From contig NC_054703.1 in the NCBI RefSeq assembly GCF_016097555.1, forward strand, positions 19,748,758 through 19,812,757: a DNA stretch of 64,000 bases, written 5' to 3'. The position numbers and the translations under genes are program-made. This DNA comes from Gigantopelta aegis. Lineage: Eukaryota; Mollusca; Gastropoda; Neomphalida; Peltospiridae. Below, piece by piece: positions 42,657-54,419 of the stretch. The notes beneath the pieces were generated by a model. The model had not been told where the DNA came from. It made no database searches and was given only the letters and a program-made list of their open reading frames with translations. Position 1 is the stretch's first letter, and each line of letters opens with the position of its first letter.

Positions 42657-42994
42657 TAGTCCACAGACTGAGAGCTGTATGTAGGCTAATTTATTCGCTT
42701 AGGCTGTTAGGGGTGTCAGATTCAGACCAGTAGTGTTTAATAGTAAATTTTTACATAATAGCATTAATTTATATACTCGCGTCATGTCCAGAGGCCTGCT
42801 TACCACATTGATCATTGTTGACAGCCATTTCATTGACATGTTACATTTTAGTTGTTTACGAATTATTGTCACTGTTCACGTAATGATATATTTGTTATGC
42901 AAAATGAAATGGTTACCTGAAAATGTTTTTTCGTGACCCATATTTGGGTTACACAGACTTTCAATTCTCAGAGAAATAATAATAAACAAAAAAT

Positions 42995-43326
42995 ATGGCG
43001 TCAGACATATGGTTAAGAACCACACAGATTTTGAGAGGAATCCCGCTTTCGCCACTACATGGGCTACTCTTTCCAATTAGCAGTAAGGGATCTTTTATTT
43101 GCACTTCCCACAGGCAGGATAGCACAAACCATGGCCTTTATTGAACCAGTTATGAAACACTGGTCATTGCAAGTGGTTTACACCTACCCATTGAGCCTTG
43201 CGGAGCACTCACTCAGGGTTTGGAGTCAGTATCTGGATTAAAAATCCCATGCCTCGACTGGGATCCGAACCCAGTACCTACCAGCCTGTAGACCGATGAT
43301 CTAAGCACGACGCCACCGAGGCCGGT
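42995..43326 (-). repeat. SINE, head B, tail truncated
   Basis: ATGGCGTCAGACATATGGTT through the inverted body to CGCCACCGAGGCCGGT. TTTCAATTCTCAGAG occurs on both sides (42959-42973 and 43326-43340), which looks like a target duplication. Confidence 0.85.
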
Positions 43327-43340
43327 TTCAATTCTCAGAG

Positions 43341-43905
43341 GCCTGCATTTCCTAAAGGTCAAAAATCCGTTACATAATTTTGAGAAAAAAACATGATTTT
43401 GGTGCAACATGACGTATATCACATGGAGCAATGATTTAAAAATCCTGTTCAATAATTATTTATTTCAGTTTTGTATGCACAAATCAGTATTGTCAACCTA
43501 GCAAAGCTTTTGCCGTATGACGTCATACAAGATACTTGACATCATTCTTTGTCAGACGCTAGCTACATTCGGTCACATTAAAAAAGTGTTTCTGAACTGC
43601 AATTCATAAACAAATATACAAGTTTTGTACTGTTATCGCAAAACTAAAAGTTATTTGTATTTACTGCACTTCAACTAATTATTTAAAGAGTATGTTTATT
43701 GAAAATCTACTCGGAAATACTCGAGTCGAGACATGCTTATGTCACGTGACCTATATTTTTGGTCAGTGACTGAAAATATAAAGATTTATCTAGTCATCAT
43801 ATCTTACCAATGTATACAGTGATTGTGGGATAAAGCATTTTGATGGAAACTAATACCATAACTAGCTCAGTTGTACTAGCATTGGTATACCTTCGCTGCT
43901 GACTC
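43341..43905. other. Intronic unique sequence
   Basis: No repeat or gene was recognised. It includes GTATGACGTCATAC (palindrome, 43515-43528). Confidence 0.4.
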
Positions 43906-43916
43906 CAACATTTGGA

Positions 43917-44210
43917 GGGGGCAGCATGTAGCGCTCACATGATGCTAGGTCTGTTTAGGATCGATCCCTGTCAGTGGCCCCATTGGGCTATTTCTCATTC
44001 CAGCCAGTGCACCACAACTGGTATAACAAAGGCTGTGGTATGTTGCATATAAAAGGTCCCTTGCTGCTAATCGAAAAGAATAGCCCATGAAGTGGCGACA
44101 GTGGGTTTCCTCTCTCTATATCTGTGTGATACTTAACCATATGTCTGATGCCATCTAACCATAAATAAAATGTGTTGAGTGCATCGTTAAATAAAACCCT
44201 TCCTTCCTTT
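43917..44210 (+). repeat. SINE, head A / tail 1, 11-bp target duplication
   Basis: GGCAGCATGTAGCGCTCACA, GGATCGATCCCTGTCAGTGG, the body and tail 1. CAACATTTGGA flanks it at 43906-43916 and 44211-44221. Confidence 0.9.
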
Positions 44211-44592
44211 CAACATTTGGAAATAGGTGTATATCGTTTTGGTAATGGACTCTTCAATTGTGGATGTACAATCAATAAATGATTCTGATGCACCAGTAAT
44301 ATACAAAAAAAAATTATTGATACATGGACCAGTAAAAAAACTTGAACTGTGCAAACTCGTATAAAGAAGAAGAAAAATCTTCGGTTTCAAAAAGATTAAA
44401 TTAATCTTTTCGTGTCAAGGTTCACAATGGAGCAAATTTTGGTTTTGTAAATTTTGAGAAATTTAGAGTATTTCCTAAAATTTATTAAAATGTTTTTTTT
44501 TCGGAATATTTTATTTGCCAAATACTATATTTTATATCAATCTTGTATAAAAATGAGCAGTTGGCTAATTTGGCACTATATGCAGGATGACC

Positions 44593-44757
44593 CCTGGGCC
44601 CATACTTTTGAAGCAATCTTAGCATCTTAGAAACCTATGGAATAATAAAACCGCTTAAGCTATGACGTCACTATGGCATGTGCTGTAGTGACGTCACAAC
44701 CTACGGTGGTTTTACGATTTCGTATCGCTAAGATTGCTTAGAAACTATCGACCCAGG
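44593..44757. mobile_element. 165-bp foldback MITE (CCTGGGCCCATA)
   Basis: CCTGGGCCCATACTTTTGAA, GCAATCTTAGC and AAACCGCTTAAGCTATGACG pair with the inverted CGTATCGCTAAGATTGCTTA and TATCGACCCAGG. The element is almost one long hairpin around GTGACGTCAC. Confidence 0.75.
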
Positions 44758-44842
44758 TTTGTGCTGGAAGGATGTTATAGACTGAGCTATTTCGTGATGT
44801 CAAACTAGCAGCAGTGTCTAGCAAGCGGTCACATCCACAACG

Positions 44843-45550
44843 TAATGAACTATACTGACGTCCAAAAGAAACTATACCAAGACTCTGAGAGACTACTGAA
44901 GAAAAACCAAAACATGTTGCATGTTCAAAAGATATATATATATTCATGAGAGTGGTGTTTTGGCATGTTGTGAACAAAATGTCATTCAATATCAGCATAA
45001 AATGTCCAAGAAACTGTGCTACAAAGATACATGGGGTCAAAATAAGATGATTCAAAAAGTCACTATCAGAACAGCTTTTAAACAACAGTATGTTAAGTGT
45101 CTGCAAAGTCAGTAAACATTGGATTAATAGCAGGTATGTCCACCTTGTGCATCAATACATGCCACAACACACATTGCTGCATTGATGACGTCAAGCGCCG
45201 GATGATGTTAGCGGGAATCCGTTGCCATTGTCAATTAAAGCTCTCTCCATGTCCTGACAGTTGGCTGGTGGTACTGGTCGTCTTCTGTTTTGTCTGTCAA
45301 AATGATCCCACAAATGTTCCATGGGGTTCATACCAGGAGAACATGCAGGCCATGGCAAAACATGAATGTTCATGTTGTTGAGGAAGTCCTGTGTTATCCT
45401 TGCAGTATGGGGTTTAGCGTTGTCATGCTGGAAGAGTATACCGCGTGGCTGCTGTTGATTAAATGGCAACAGAATGGGTCGCAAAACTTCATCTCGATAC
45501 CTCTGTGCATTAAGGTTACCTTGAATAATAACAAGCCCTCTAATTTTCCA
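44843..45550 (-). mobile_element. Tc1/mariner transposon, 3' half
   Basis: The minus strand reads GNLNAQRYRDEVLRPILLPF, ILFQHDNAKPHTARITQDFL, VLPWPACSPGMNPMEHLWDH, then after a one-frame shift WQRIPANIIRRLTSSMQQC. This is the C-terminal half of a Tc1 transposase, with the second D in QHDNAKPH and the third acidic residue (E) in NPMEHLWD. The N-terminal half is missing at about 45550. Downstream non-coding sequence runs to CTGACGTCCAAAAGAAACTA near 44855, a probable inverted-repeat end. Related end fragments lie at 47630-47690 and 47980-48165. Confidence 0.88.
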
Positions 45551-46990
45551 AATTTTAAACCAGTAGTAGTAATATTTTATAATTAAATATTACAATTTAA
45601 ACGAAGTGTATAATTTGGAAACTTATTAGGTAATCCCCCATTCCTTCTGGGAAATGAGAAGTCACTTCTACTTTTTCAATTCTGAATTATGGTCTGCTTT
45701 AAAGGGTACACGTTAATCATTTTCACTTTAAAAGTTTATAAATACATAACCTACTAAAAAATATGACATATTTCTTAATACCTTCTTCCTATGATTTTGA
45801 AAGATTTTGAAACCTTTTTGTTTTTTCGTTTGCAACTTATCTGGTTATTGGCAACTGCTGTCAAAATGTTCAGATCTTGCCAAAAAATACATGGTCATTA
45901 CATTTGATATGTCATCTTTCTGGGAATCTTTTATATAAATTAAATATTTGTCATTTGCTCAAGTTGTAAGGTAATTTCAGGACATCAGAATCAGTTGTTA
46001 TGTTCATCTTCCAGAAATCTCATCTGTTGTCATGAATGTTTCAGCACTTTATTTTAAAATTTTTCTTAAAAGCATTTTTGGAAATTACTATCAACATGTT
46101 TTGTTACAAAACAGGCAGCAGGCCTTCTAGAATACGTTTTTTTGGATTCGGGCCAGTAAAAGTTATTTTGTGCAATCCCGTTAGCAAGTGGTACCAAAAA
46201 AATAATAAAATAAAATCTACAACGCTACTTCCTACGATCATACAAAAAAAAAAGAAACATCTACAAGTCACTTCTTTTGATTTGCTATCACATGCAATAT
46301 TTTACTAACAAATAGTTGGCCACCAGTAATCTCTGACCCATCCATGACATCAATATACCTACTGATATAACTTTATTAAAGTTATAAAGTGTAAACATTA
46401 GAAATTCAAAAGTTCATTGTTTTGCCGCCATTTTGTTAAGTAAATAAATAATGCTGTTAATTGTTGTAATATCTTGGTAACATGGATTATTTTTTATAAC
46501 TAAGGTGGTTTTAGTGCATGGAAACAATTATTTTAAAATTTAAATAGGTACGGTAACTTTATTCTAAACTGATGAAAATTATTTGCATATTTTTCTAAAC
46601 AAACCATAAAGCATGCCCAATGAGCCTATCTGTTGTGAAAATTGACGAATTGATTAAACATGATCTCAGTATGAAAAATGGACATTAAAAAGTTAATTAT
46701 TTTAATTTACAGTTTTTTGTGTTATCAACAGTTAAACTTGGACAAGTGAATTTTTCACCATGGCCAGTGAATTTTCAAATCCACTGGCCCTATGGCAAGT
46801 GAATTTTAAAAATATTCTAGAACCCCTGGGCATTTTTGGATAAAACACCAGGGTTGAAATTCATTGTTAAGAGGGGCAGTGCAATTATTGCCTTAGGGGT
46901 CATGGGATTATGAGGACACCACAACAATGTTGAGGACCCACAAGGATCACAATGGTAAACGAAGGAGTTCTTTATGAGGCATAAAAGTTT
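45551..46990. other. Intronic AT-rich sequence
   Basis: Only the dispersed AT-rich repeat at 46235-46380 (partner 39715-39900) and a CAGTGAATTTT-type degenerate element at 46730-46825 are recognised. Confidence 0.4.
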
Positions 46991-46998
46991 TAAAAAAT

Positions 46999-47000
<2 letters not shown>

Positions 47001-47062
<62 letters not shown>

Positions 47063-47092
47063 ACACACACACAGAGACACACACACACAGAC
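47001..47092 (+). repeat. (CA)n microsatellite
   Basis: About 90 bp of CA with scattered GAGA interruptions near the right end. Confidence 0.9.
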
Positions 47093-47106
47093 GACCTTGG
47101 ATCAAA

Positions 47107-47427
47107 TTGGGGTGGGATTCAGCTCAGTCAGTCAAGTGCTCGTCTGAGGTACTTGCATCTCAGGATCAAACCACCTCGGTGGATCCATTCAACTGATTGG
47201 TTTTTTTTGCCACGTTCAAACCAGTGCGCCGCAACTGCTCAAAGGTTATGGTATGTGCTGTCCTGTATGTGGGAAAGTGCATATAAAAGATCCCTTGTTG
47301 CTAATGAAAAAATGTGGCAGATTTCATCATATGACTAAATTAATGTCAAGAGTTACCAAATATTTCACATCCAATAGCCATAGATTATTTAATCAATGTG
47401 CTCTAGTGGTGTCGCTAAACAAAACAA
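47107..47427 (+). repeat. SINE, head C / tail 2
   Basis: GGGGTGGGATTCAGCTCAGT, GGATCAAACCACCTCGGTGG, the body and tail 2 to GTGTCGCTAAACAAAACAAA. Confidence 0.88.
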
Positions 47428-47685
47428 ACACACTTTTTAAATCAAATTTGCTGGAACTGGAAGTTTTCCTTGTACTGCGTGGATCACTGACATATTTTTT
47501 TTACTATATTGATATCCATAAGACATTTCACCCAAAATAATGTATTTAAATTCCTTAAAAATTTGGATAATGGAGATGAAATGGTGGTTAAATGTTTCTG
47601 CTTTTATCAAATTAAATTTTGTTCACAGTATGCAAAAACACCACTCTCGTGAATATATACTGACATCCAAAAGAAACTATAGTAA

Positions 47686-47935
47686 CAGGGTTCGAAATTA
47701 GCCAATAAATATAGTGGCCCAAAAAATAATAATACATGTTAGCAAATTATTGTAAGTGAACCACAAGTATGAATTTAATGTGGAATACAAATATTAATAG
47801 TGGCTCATATGTTATATCTCTAAAGAAGATAATATTATTTGGGTGACTAATGCCATTATTTTTTAATATTTAAGTCGCCCAAACAGAACATTGGTTGCAT
47901 TTGGCGACCTGGCCACAGGCCTTTTCGAGCCCTGT
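47686..47935. mobile_element. hAT-like MITE (CAGGGTTCGAA ends)
   Basis: CAGGGTTCGAAATTAGCC and CCTTTTCGAGCCCTG are inverted ends about 250 bp apart. CAGGG tips are common in hAT-type elements; this is an inference from the ends only. It lies between two Tc1-end fragments. Confidence 0.55.
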
Positions 47936-47979
47936 AGTTATTACAAATGTTTTAAAATCCTTATATAATCTGGATCATG

Positions 47980-48165
47980 GAAATGAAATGATAGTTAAAT
48001 ATGTTTCTGCTTTTTTGGAATGACATTTTGTTCACATCATGCCAAACACCACACATGAATACATAGCTTTAGAACATGCAGCATGTTTTAGTTTTGGTTT
48101 TTCTTCAGTAGTGTCTTAGTCTTTGTATACTTTCCTTTGGACATCAGCAGCATTTGAAATAAGCA
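47980..48165 (-). mobile_element. Tc1 element end fragment
   Basis: TGACATTTTGTTCACATCAT through GCATGTTTTAGTTTTGGTTT and TTTCCTTTGGACATCAGCAG is the inverted relative of 44855-44985. No coding part is present. Confidence 0.6.
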
Positions 48166-48329
48166 CTTGTCCATTTGTCCTGACAAATAAAAAAGCTGCT
48201 CAGGCAAGCAAAATGGACATCAATGGTTGTCCAGAGGACAAGTAATAATTTTCAGTGCAGTTTTATTTATTTTGAGCAATCAGATATGGTCCTTGTACTT
48301 GAATAAAACAAATCATTTATTCCTACAAG

Positions 48330-48545
48330 TGAATCCAGCCAGAGCACCACAACTGGTATATCAAAGGCCATGGTATATGCTATCCTGTCTGTGGGATGGT
48401 GCATATAAAAGATCCCTTGCTACTAATGGAAACATGTAGCAGGTTTCCTCTCTATGACTGGTCAAAATGACTATATGTTTGCCATTCAGTAGCCAATGAT
48501 TAATAAATCAGTGTGTTCTAGTGGAGTTGTTAAACAAAACAAACG
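48330..48545 (+). repeat. SINE body / tail 2, 5' truncated
   Basis: CCAGAGCACCACAACTGGTA, ATATAAAAGATCCCTTGCTA, then a tail 2 variant (GTTTGCCATTCAGTAGCCAA). Confidence 0.8.
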
Positions 48546-48724
48546 TGAAAACATTGGTGCACAAGTAGATTTCTAGATGTACTTGTCTTGTAGACTAGTG
48601 AAAGACTGCTTATTTCTATCGCTGCCGTCAGTATATTAACTGATGCAGTTGCAGAATCATGTCTTTTCTTACATGTATGCACCTATATTGATTAATATTC
48701 ATGGTCATAGTACTCATACATTTT

Positions 48725-48895
48725 CATCATTTATAACTTGATTGTTATTGAGTCGTGTAACAAAACACTTTATCAATCTTTTCATCGTTTATAACTTGCT
48801 TGTTATTGAGTCATGTAACATAAGTTTAAACACTTTATTAGTCTTTTCATCATTTATAACTTGTTTGTTATCAAGTTAGGTTAACAAAACACCAG
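48725..48895 (+). repeat. Degenerate ~63-bp tandem repeat, three units
   Basis: CATTTATAACTTGATTGTTA, CGTTTATAACTTGCTTGTTA and CATTTATAACTTGTTTGTTA head three successive units. Confidence 0.75.
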
Positions 48896-48928
48896 TCAGA
48901 AATATTTGTCAAATGATAAAAACATGGA

Positions 48929-49318
48929 AAAAGAAAGAAATGTTATATTTAACGACGCACTCAACACATTTTATTTACGGTTATATGGCATCAGACATAT
49001 GGTTAAGGACCACACAGATTTTGATAGGAAACCAGCTGTCACCACTACATAGGCTACTCTTTTACGACAGGCAGCAAGGGATCTTTTATTTGCGCTTCCC
49101 ACAGGCAGGATAGCACAAACCATGGCCTTTGTTGAACCAGTTATGGATCACTGGTCGGTGCAAGTGGTTTACACCTACCCACTGAGCCTTGCAGAGCACT
49201 CATTCAGGGTTTGGAGTTGGTATCTGGATTAAAAATCCCTTGCCTCGACTGGGATCTGAACCCAGTACCTACCAGCCTGTAGACCGATGGCCTAACCACG
49301 ACGCCACCGAGGCTGGTC
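48929..49318 (-). repeat. SINE, head B / tail 1, 15-bp target duplication
   Basis: A complete inverted copy flanked by TGATAAAAACATGGA at 48914-48928 and 49319-49333. Confidence 0.92.
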
Positions 49319-49490
49319 TGATAAAAACATGGAATAGACAGAAATGATTTTAATTATTAGTCATAGAAGGCCATATACAGATGGTGACATTTTTAATTTT
49401 AAAATCATTGAGCACATGTACACACTGGGTCAAGTCATTTAAAATGTAATCAAATATTCTTTGTATGTACACATATCTATACTCTATCAG

Positions 49491-49800
49491 AGGCAGGGTT
49501 TAGCTTAGTCGGTTGAGTGCTCGCTTGAGGTGCTTGCATTGCAGGATTGAACCACCTCGGTGGATCCATTCAACTGATTGGGATTTTTATCATTCCAACC
49601 AGTGCACCACAAGTGGTTTATCAAAGGCTATGGTATGTGCTATTCTGTCTATCGGGATGTGCATATAAAAGATCCCTTGCTATTAATGGTAAAATGTAGC
49701 AGGTTTCCTATGATGACTACAAGTCAGTATTACCAAATGTTTGACATTCAATAACCGATGATTAATTAATCAATGTGCTCTAGTGGTGTTGTTAAACAAA
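49491..49800 (+). repeat. SINE, head C / tail 2
   Basis: GGCAGGGTTTAGCTTAGTCG, GGATTGAACCACCTCGGTGG, the body and tail 2. Confidence 0.88.
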
Positions 49801-50885
49801 ACAATTAACATTTTTGACAGTAGCCATTGATAAACCATGTGCTGAGGTGTCTTGTTTCTGTACAAAAAAACTTTGATAATATTTGTTCATATACAGAATT
49901 TTATAAACCCTTAGGCCACACTTTTTTATTTTTTGGATTACGGATCCTCCGATGTTCATTTTGCCAAAATTTTTATATTTTTTTTAAAGTTCAGTTTTCA
50001 GCCAATTTTTTATTTTACTTTCCCACCTACTTATGATTTTTACAGAAGCAGTGTCGGGAAATATGAAATAAATAAAAGTACCGTATATTTCCCATGTATT
50101 ATGCACACTTTTACCCCCAAAAATACAGGTTAAAAATGTGCACATTATACAAAAAATGTATATTTTAAAAATGTCCAGCCATCGCCCATAAAAATTGTCG
50201 ATCTGTAGTTTTACAGGTTATTGACAGTGTTCATTACAATGAAATGCCAAAACAGTCTTAAAAGTCGCTTTTCACTTGTGATGGTTGTAATAAATGTAAA
50301 ATAAATGTACAAAAACATCCATACCTCACCAAAAAGTGCACAAAAATAGACCGTAAATATTTTAAATTTCCATGACATTTAATTCGGCCATTTCCGTTTA
50401 ACCGGAAATATACGACACTACTATAAAATTAGAAATCTCGCACATTCATGTTGGGCATGAGAACCAAATGTAATATGCTATATTTTTGTTTTCATTTATT
50501 TATTAGTCATTTACAGTGTATGAGTATATACTTTTGTCTTGATTTATGCACGTGTTACATGTAAGTACTAGAAATTCAATCCCATCTGAAACGGAGTGCC
50601 GAAGAATCATTTTTTCTCCTGACATTTTAATTAATATGTATATTTAAATTTTATCTTAATGAATTTTCATTAAAAATAGTGCAAAGTATGCTTTGAATGG
50701 TGTTAATATTTTAATTTATACCCTACCCTTCTGAAATATTGATAAAACAATTTGTATTTTTTTAAATTATAAATCTTGGCTTGTTCTTTTTATATTCCTT
50801 TGGGGCTGGTGGATAGTAGTTTCATCTCATACACAGCATACAATACCTGGCTTCAGTACATCAAGGCTGGGAACCTTTTTGAATC
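49801..50885. other. Intronic AT-rich unique sequence
   Basis: About 1.1 kb without a recognised repeat or coding signal. Confidence 0.45.
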
Positions 50886-51285
50886 TGACCGGCCTCGGTG
50901 GTGTCGTGGTTAGGCCATTGGTCAACAGGCTGGTAGGTACTGGGTTCGGATCCCAGTCAAGGCATGGGATTTTTAATCCAGATACCGACTCCAAACCCTG
51001 AATGAGTGCTCCACACGGCTCAATGGATAGGTGTAAACCACTTGCACTGACCAGTGATCCATAACTGTTTCAACAAAGGCCATGGTTTATGCTATCCTGT
51101 CTGTGAGAAGTGCAAATAAAAGATCCCTTGCTGCTAGTCGGAAAGAGTAGCCCATGAAGTGGCGACAGCGGGTTTCCTCTCAAAATTGGTGTGGTCCATA
51201 ACCATATGTCTGACGCTATATAACCATAAATAAAATGTGTTGAGTGTGTCGTTAAATAAAACATTTCTTTCTTTTTCTTTTTGGA
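50886..51285 (+). repeat. SINE, head B / tail 1
   Basis: GACCGGCCTCGGTGGTGTCG through tail 1 to ACATTTCTTTCTTTTTC. An imperfect TTTTTGAATCT / TTTTTGGAATCT pair flanks it. Confidence 0.88.
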
Positions 51286-51474
51286 ATCTTTTTATTTTCA
51301 TTTCTCCTCCATCCCGAACTTCAAATCTTACTGAAAACACCCGCAATACAAAACAATAAAAATAACAACAGGAATTGGGTGAAGTTTATTTTAATTTTTA
51401 TTCCATCCTCCGACATTGCCTGCTTCAACAAAAAATCCATAATTATAAAGAAAAAAAAGTGTGGCCTTACCTTA

Positions 51475-51690
51475 AAATATCTTGAATATATTTGGTTATA
51501 TGCAGGATTTTTTAACTCCTATGCACAGGATGTTTAATGGGTTTCTTAATATATCTTAAATATATTCTGTTACATACATGATGTATTAAAATATATTGAA
51601 TCTAGTTTGTTATATGCAGGGTTATACAAACCCTATGTTTAGGACATTTAATGGGTATCTTTCTTATAATCTCTTGAATTTAGTGTGAAA
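51475..51690 (+). repeat. Degenerate tandem repeat (TATCTTGAATATATTTGGTTA)
   Basis: Three diverged units share AATATATTTGGTTATATGCA, GGATGTTTAATGGGT and relatives. Confidence 0.6.
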
Positions 51691-51945
51691 ATCAATGGGA
51701 TTGTTATGTTCCAGTAAATAAATGTAAGCAAACTATGCTATCGTCATGGTAACGCATGTTTAAGCTGTGCAACAGATGGTTGTGGTGTAAATGGAGGCCT
51801 GTTTTGGGTTGCATTATTCAGACTTTATCACCACACCCAGCCTGTCAGTTCTGTGGATTGGTCTCAAAACACCATTTCAAAAACCTCTCTGCTTATAGCA
51901 AGTTTAAAAAAAAAATCCTATTTTTTATATATTACCTTGTGAGAT

Positions 51946-52009
51946 GGTTGCCGTTTTGTTTACTAGTATTTAAATATATATATATAAATACTATTAAACA
52001 AAAAGGCAA

Positions 52010-52066
<57 letters not shown>
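51946..52066. repeat. Near-palindrome abutting (TA)n
   Basis: GGTTGCCGTTTTGTTTACTA...TAAATA and TAAATACTATTAAACAAAAA...GGCAACC are inverted arms of about 28 bp around TATATATA, followed by 54 bp of TA repeats. Confidence 0.75.
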
Positions 52067-52069
<3 letters not shown>

Positions 52070-52501
52070 TCGCCATTCACAATATACATATATATATATT
52101 TTAAACTGAGTATGGGCCTACTATATATATGTGGGGTGGGTGTGGGAATCCTGCAGACTCATCAGTAAGAAACAAGAATTATGCACACACACACACCCAC
52201 CCCCCCCCCCCCCCCACCCCACACATACACACATTGCTTTAAAAATATGTTTTATTCTTTTGTCTCTGTTTTTTCTTTAATTTTTTTTATCCATTTTTGG
52301 ATGCATGCAGAGCAGTATACCATCCTAAGATTTATCCATGTTGGTGTTTACGTGCATCTTTTTAAAAAAAGCACATCAAGTCATTTTAGTAGGAATTTCA
52401 TCCATGTAGCTTTGATAGATGTTATGGCTGAAGAGCAAGTTTGTTTGAAATTTTTTACAAAACTGTAATGTTCATTCAACTCTGTATTGTGTAGAAAAAA
52501 T

Positions 52502-52797
52502 TTGTTTTGTTTAATGACACCACTAGAGCACATTGATTTATTAATCATCGGCTATTGGATGTCAAACATTTGGTAATGTTGATATATAATCTTAGAGAGG
52601 AAACCTGCTACATTTTTCCATTAGTAGCAAGGGATCTTTTATATGCACCATCCCACAGACAGGATAGCACATACCACAGCCTTTGTGGTGCACTGGCCGG
52701 AACGAGAAATAGTCCAATGGGCCCACAGACAGGGATCGATCCCAAACTGACCTCGCATCAAGCAAACACTTGACCACTGGGCTACTTCCCACCCAGT
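52502..52797 (-). repeat. SINE, head A / tail 2
   Basis: Inverted tail 2 (TTGTTTAATGACACCACTAG), the body, then ACAGGGATCGATCCCAAACT and CCACTGGGCTACTTCCCACC of head A. Confidence 0.88.
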
Positions 52798-53042
52798 AAT
52801 GTGAAGAAATACAGCTTTGATCATGTATTACGATTTTGTCATTCACATTTATAGGAAATGAAATCATATGTAATACCATCAGGTGATATTTAACTACAAC
52901 ATGGGAACACCGTGTCGATCTCTGGCTTTTTATTATGACCTTAACCTTTCTAGTTATCTTTTGATCATAATGTCAGTGTCAGACTTAATGTCAAGAATTA
53001 TTCTTTGCATACACCACCAAGCAGGACTCGCCCTGTTCAGTT

Positions 53043-53478
53043 CAAGTTTGTTTTGTTTAATGACACCACTAGAGCACATTGATTAATTAATCATCGGCTA
53101 TTGGATGTAAAACATTTGGTAATTCTGAAACATAGTCATCAGAGGAAACCAGCTATATTTTTCCTAATTATATAGCAAAGGATCTTTAATTTTTATATGC
53201 ACTTTCCAACATACCACAACTTTTCACCAGCTGGGATCTTTTATATGCATTTTTCCACAGACAGGAAAGCACATACCATGGCCTTTCACCAGCTGGGATC
53301 TTTTATATGCACTTTCCCACAGACAGTAAAGCACATACGACGGCCTTTGACCAGTTGCGGTGCACTGGTTGGAACGAGAAGAAACCCAATCAGTTGAATG
53401 GATCCACCGAGGTGGTTCGATCCTGCGATGCAAGCACCTCAAGCGAGCACTCAACCGACTGAGCTAAATCCCTCCCCT
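53043..53478 (-). repeat. SINE, head C / tail 2, with internally triplicated body
   Basis: Inverted tail 2, then CACCAGCTGGGATCTTTTAT and ATGCA-TTTCCCACAGACAG repeated twice around 53224-53340 plus an older partial unit, then CGATCCTGCGATGCAAGCAC and head C. Confidence 0.85.
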
Positions 53479-53498
53479 AAATGAAGTCTTGAATGAGG

Positions 53499-53838
53499 AA
53501 TGAGAGCTGCTGTACAGTACTCACTTAATGAGAGCTGCTGTACAGTACTCACTTAATGAGAGCTGCTGTACAGTACTCACTTAATGAGAGCTGCTGTACA
53601 GTACTCACTTAATGAGAGCTGCTGTACAGTACTCACTTAATGAGAGCTGCTGTACAGTACTCACTTAATGAGAGCTGCTGTACAGTACTCACTTAATGAG
53701 AGCTGCTGTACAGTACTCACTTAATGAGAGCTGCTGTACAGTACTCACTTAATGAGAGCTGCTGTACAGTACTCACTTAATGAGAGCTGCTGTACAGTAC
53801 TCATTTAATGAGAGCTGCTGTACAGTACTCATTTAATG
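53499..53838 (+). repeat. 28-bp minisatellite, 12 copies
   Basis: The unit is AATGAGAGCTGCTGTACAGT then ACTCACTT. Ten units are identical and the last two share one C-to-T change (CATTT). It starts 20 bp after the SINE head. Confidence 0.95.
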
Positions 53839-53937
53839 CATCAAAGATCATAAACAGACATTAAGTATAGGATCATTAAAAGACAAAGCTCGTGATCAGT
53901 TTACCCAACGACTTCATTTCTTACATTTTCTTGGAGT

Positions 53938-54272
53938 AGGGGGTGGAATGTAGCCCAGTGGCAAAGCGTTCGCTTGATGCGTGTTCGGTCTGGGATCGAT
54001 CCCCATCGGTGGGCCCATTGGACTTATTTCTCACTCAGCCAGTACACCATGATTGGTACACAAAAGGCTGTGGTATGTGTTATCCTTTCTGTGGGATGGT
54101 GCATATAAAAGATCCCTTGCTGCTAATCGAAAAGAGTAGCCCATGAAGTGGCAACAGCAGGTTTCCTCTCTCAATATCTGTGTGATCCTTAAGCATATGT
54201 CCGACACCATATAACCGTAAATAAAATGTGTTGACTGCGTCTTTAAATAAAACATTTCCTTCCGTCCTTCCT
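53938..54272 (+). repeat. SINE, head A / tail 1
   Basis: GGGGGTGGAATGTAGCCCAG, GGGATCGATCCCCATCGGTG, the body and tail 1. TTTCTTGGA occurs on both sides. Confidence 0.9.
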
Positions 54273-54419
54273 TTATTTCTTGGACAATAATTCTTGCAAA
54301 AATAGTTTTTCAACAGATACTTTGTTTTGAGGTTTTCACATAGAATACTAAACAAATTATTAATGTTTCAGGGCTAAAAGTCTGTTTGAATAGAGAGACC
54401 CATATTATCATCCATTAAA

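Noticed and set aside
46036-46308. A 90-codon frame in the E-protein intron
   Set aside because: AT-rich, Lys/Phe-biased chance frame with no domain, partly over a dispersed repeat.
53499-53838. CRISPR-like array
   Set aside because: Direct tandem units without spacers in a eukaryotic intron; it is a minisatellite.
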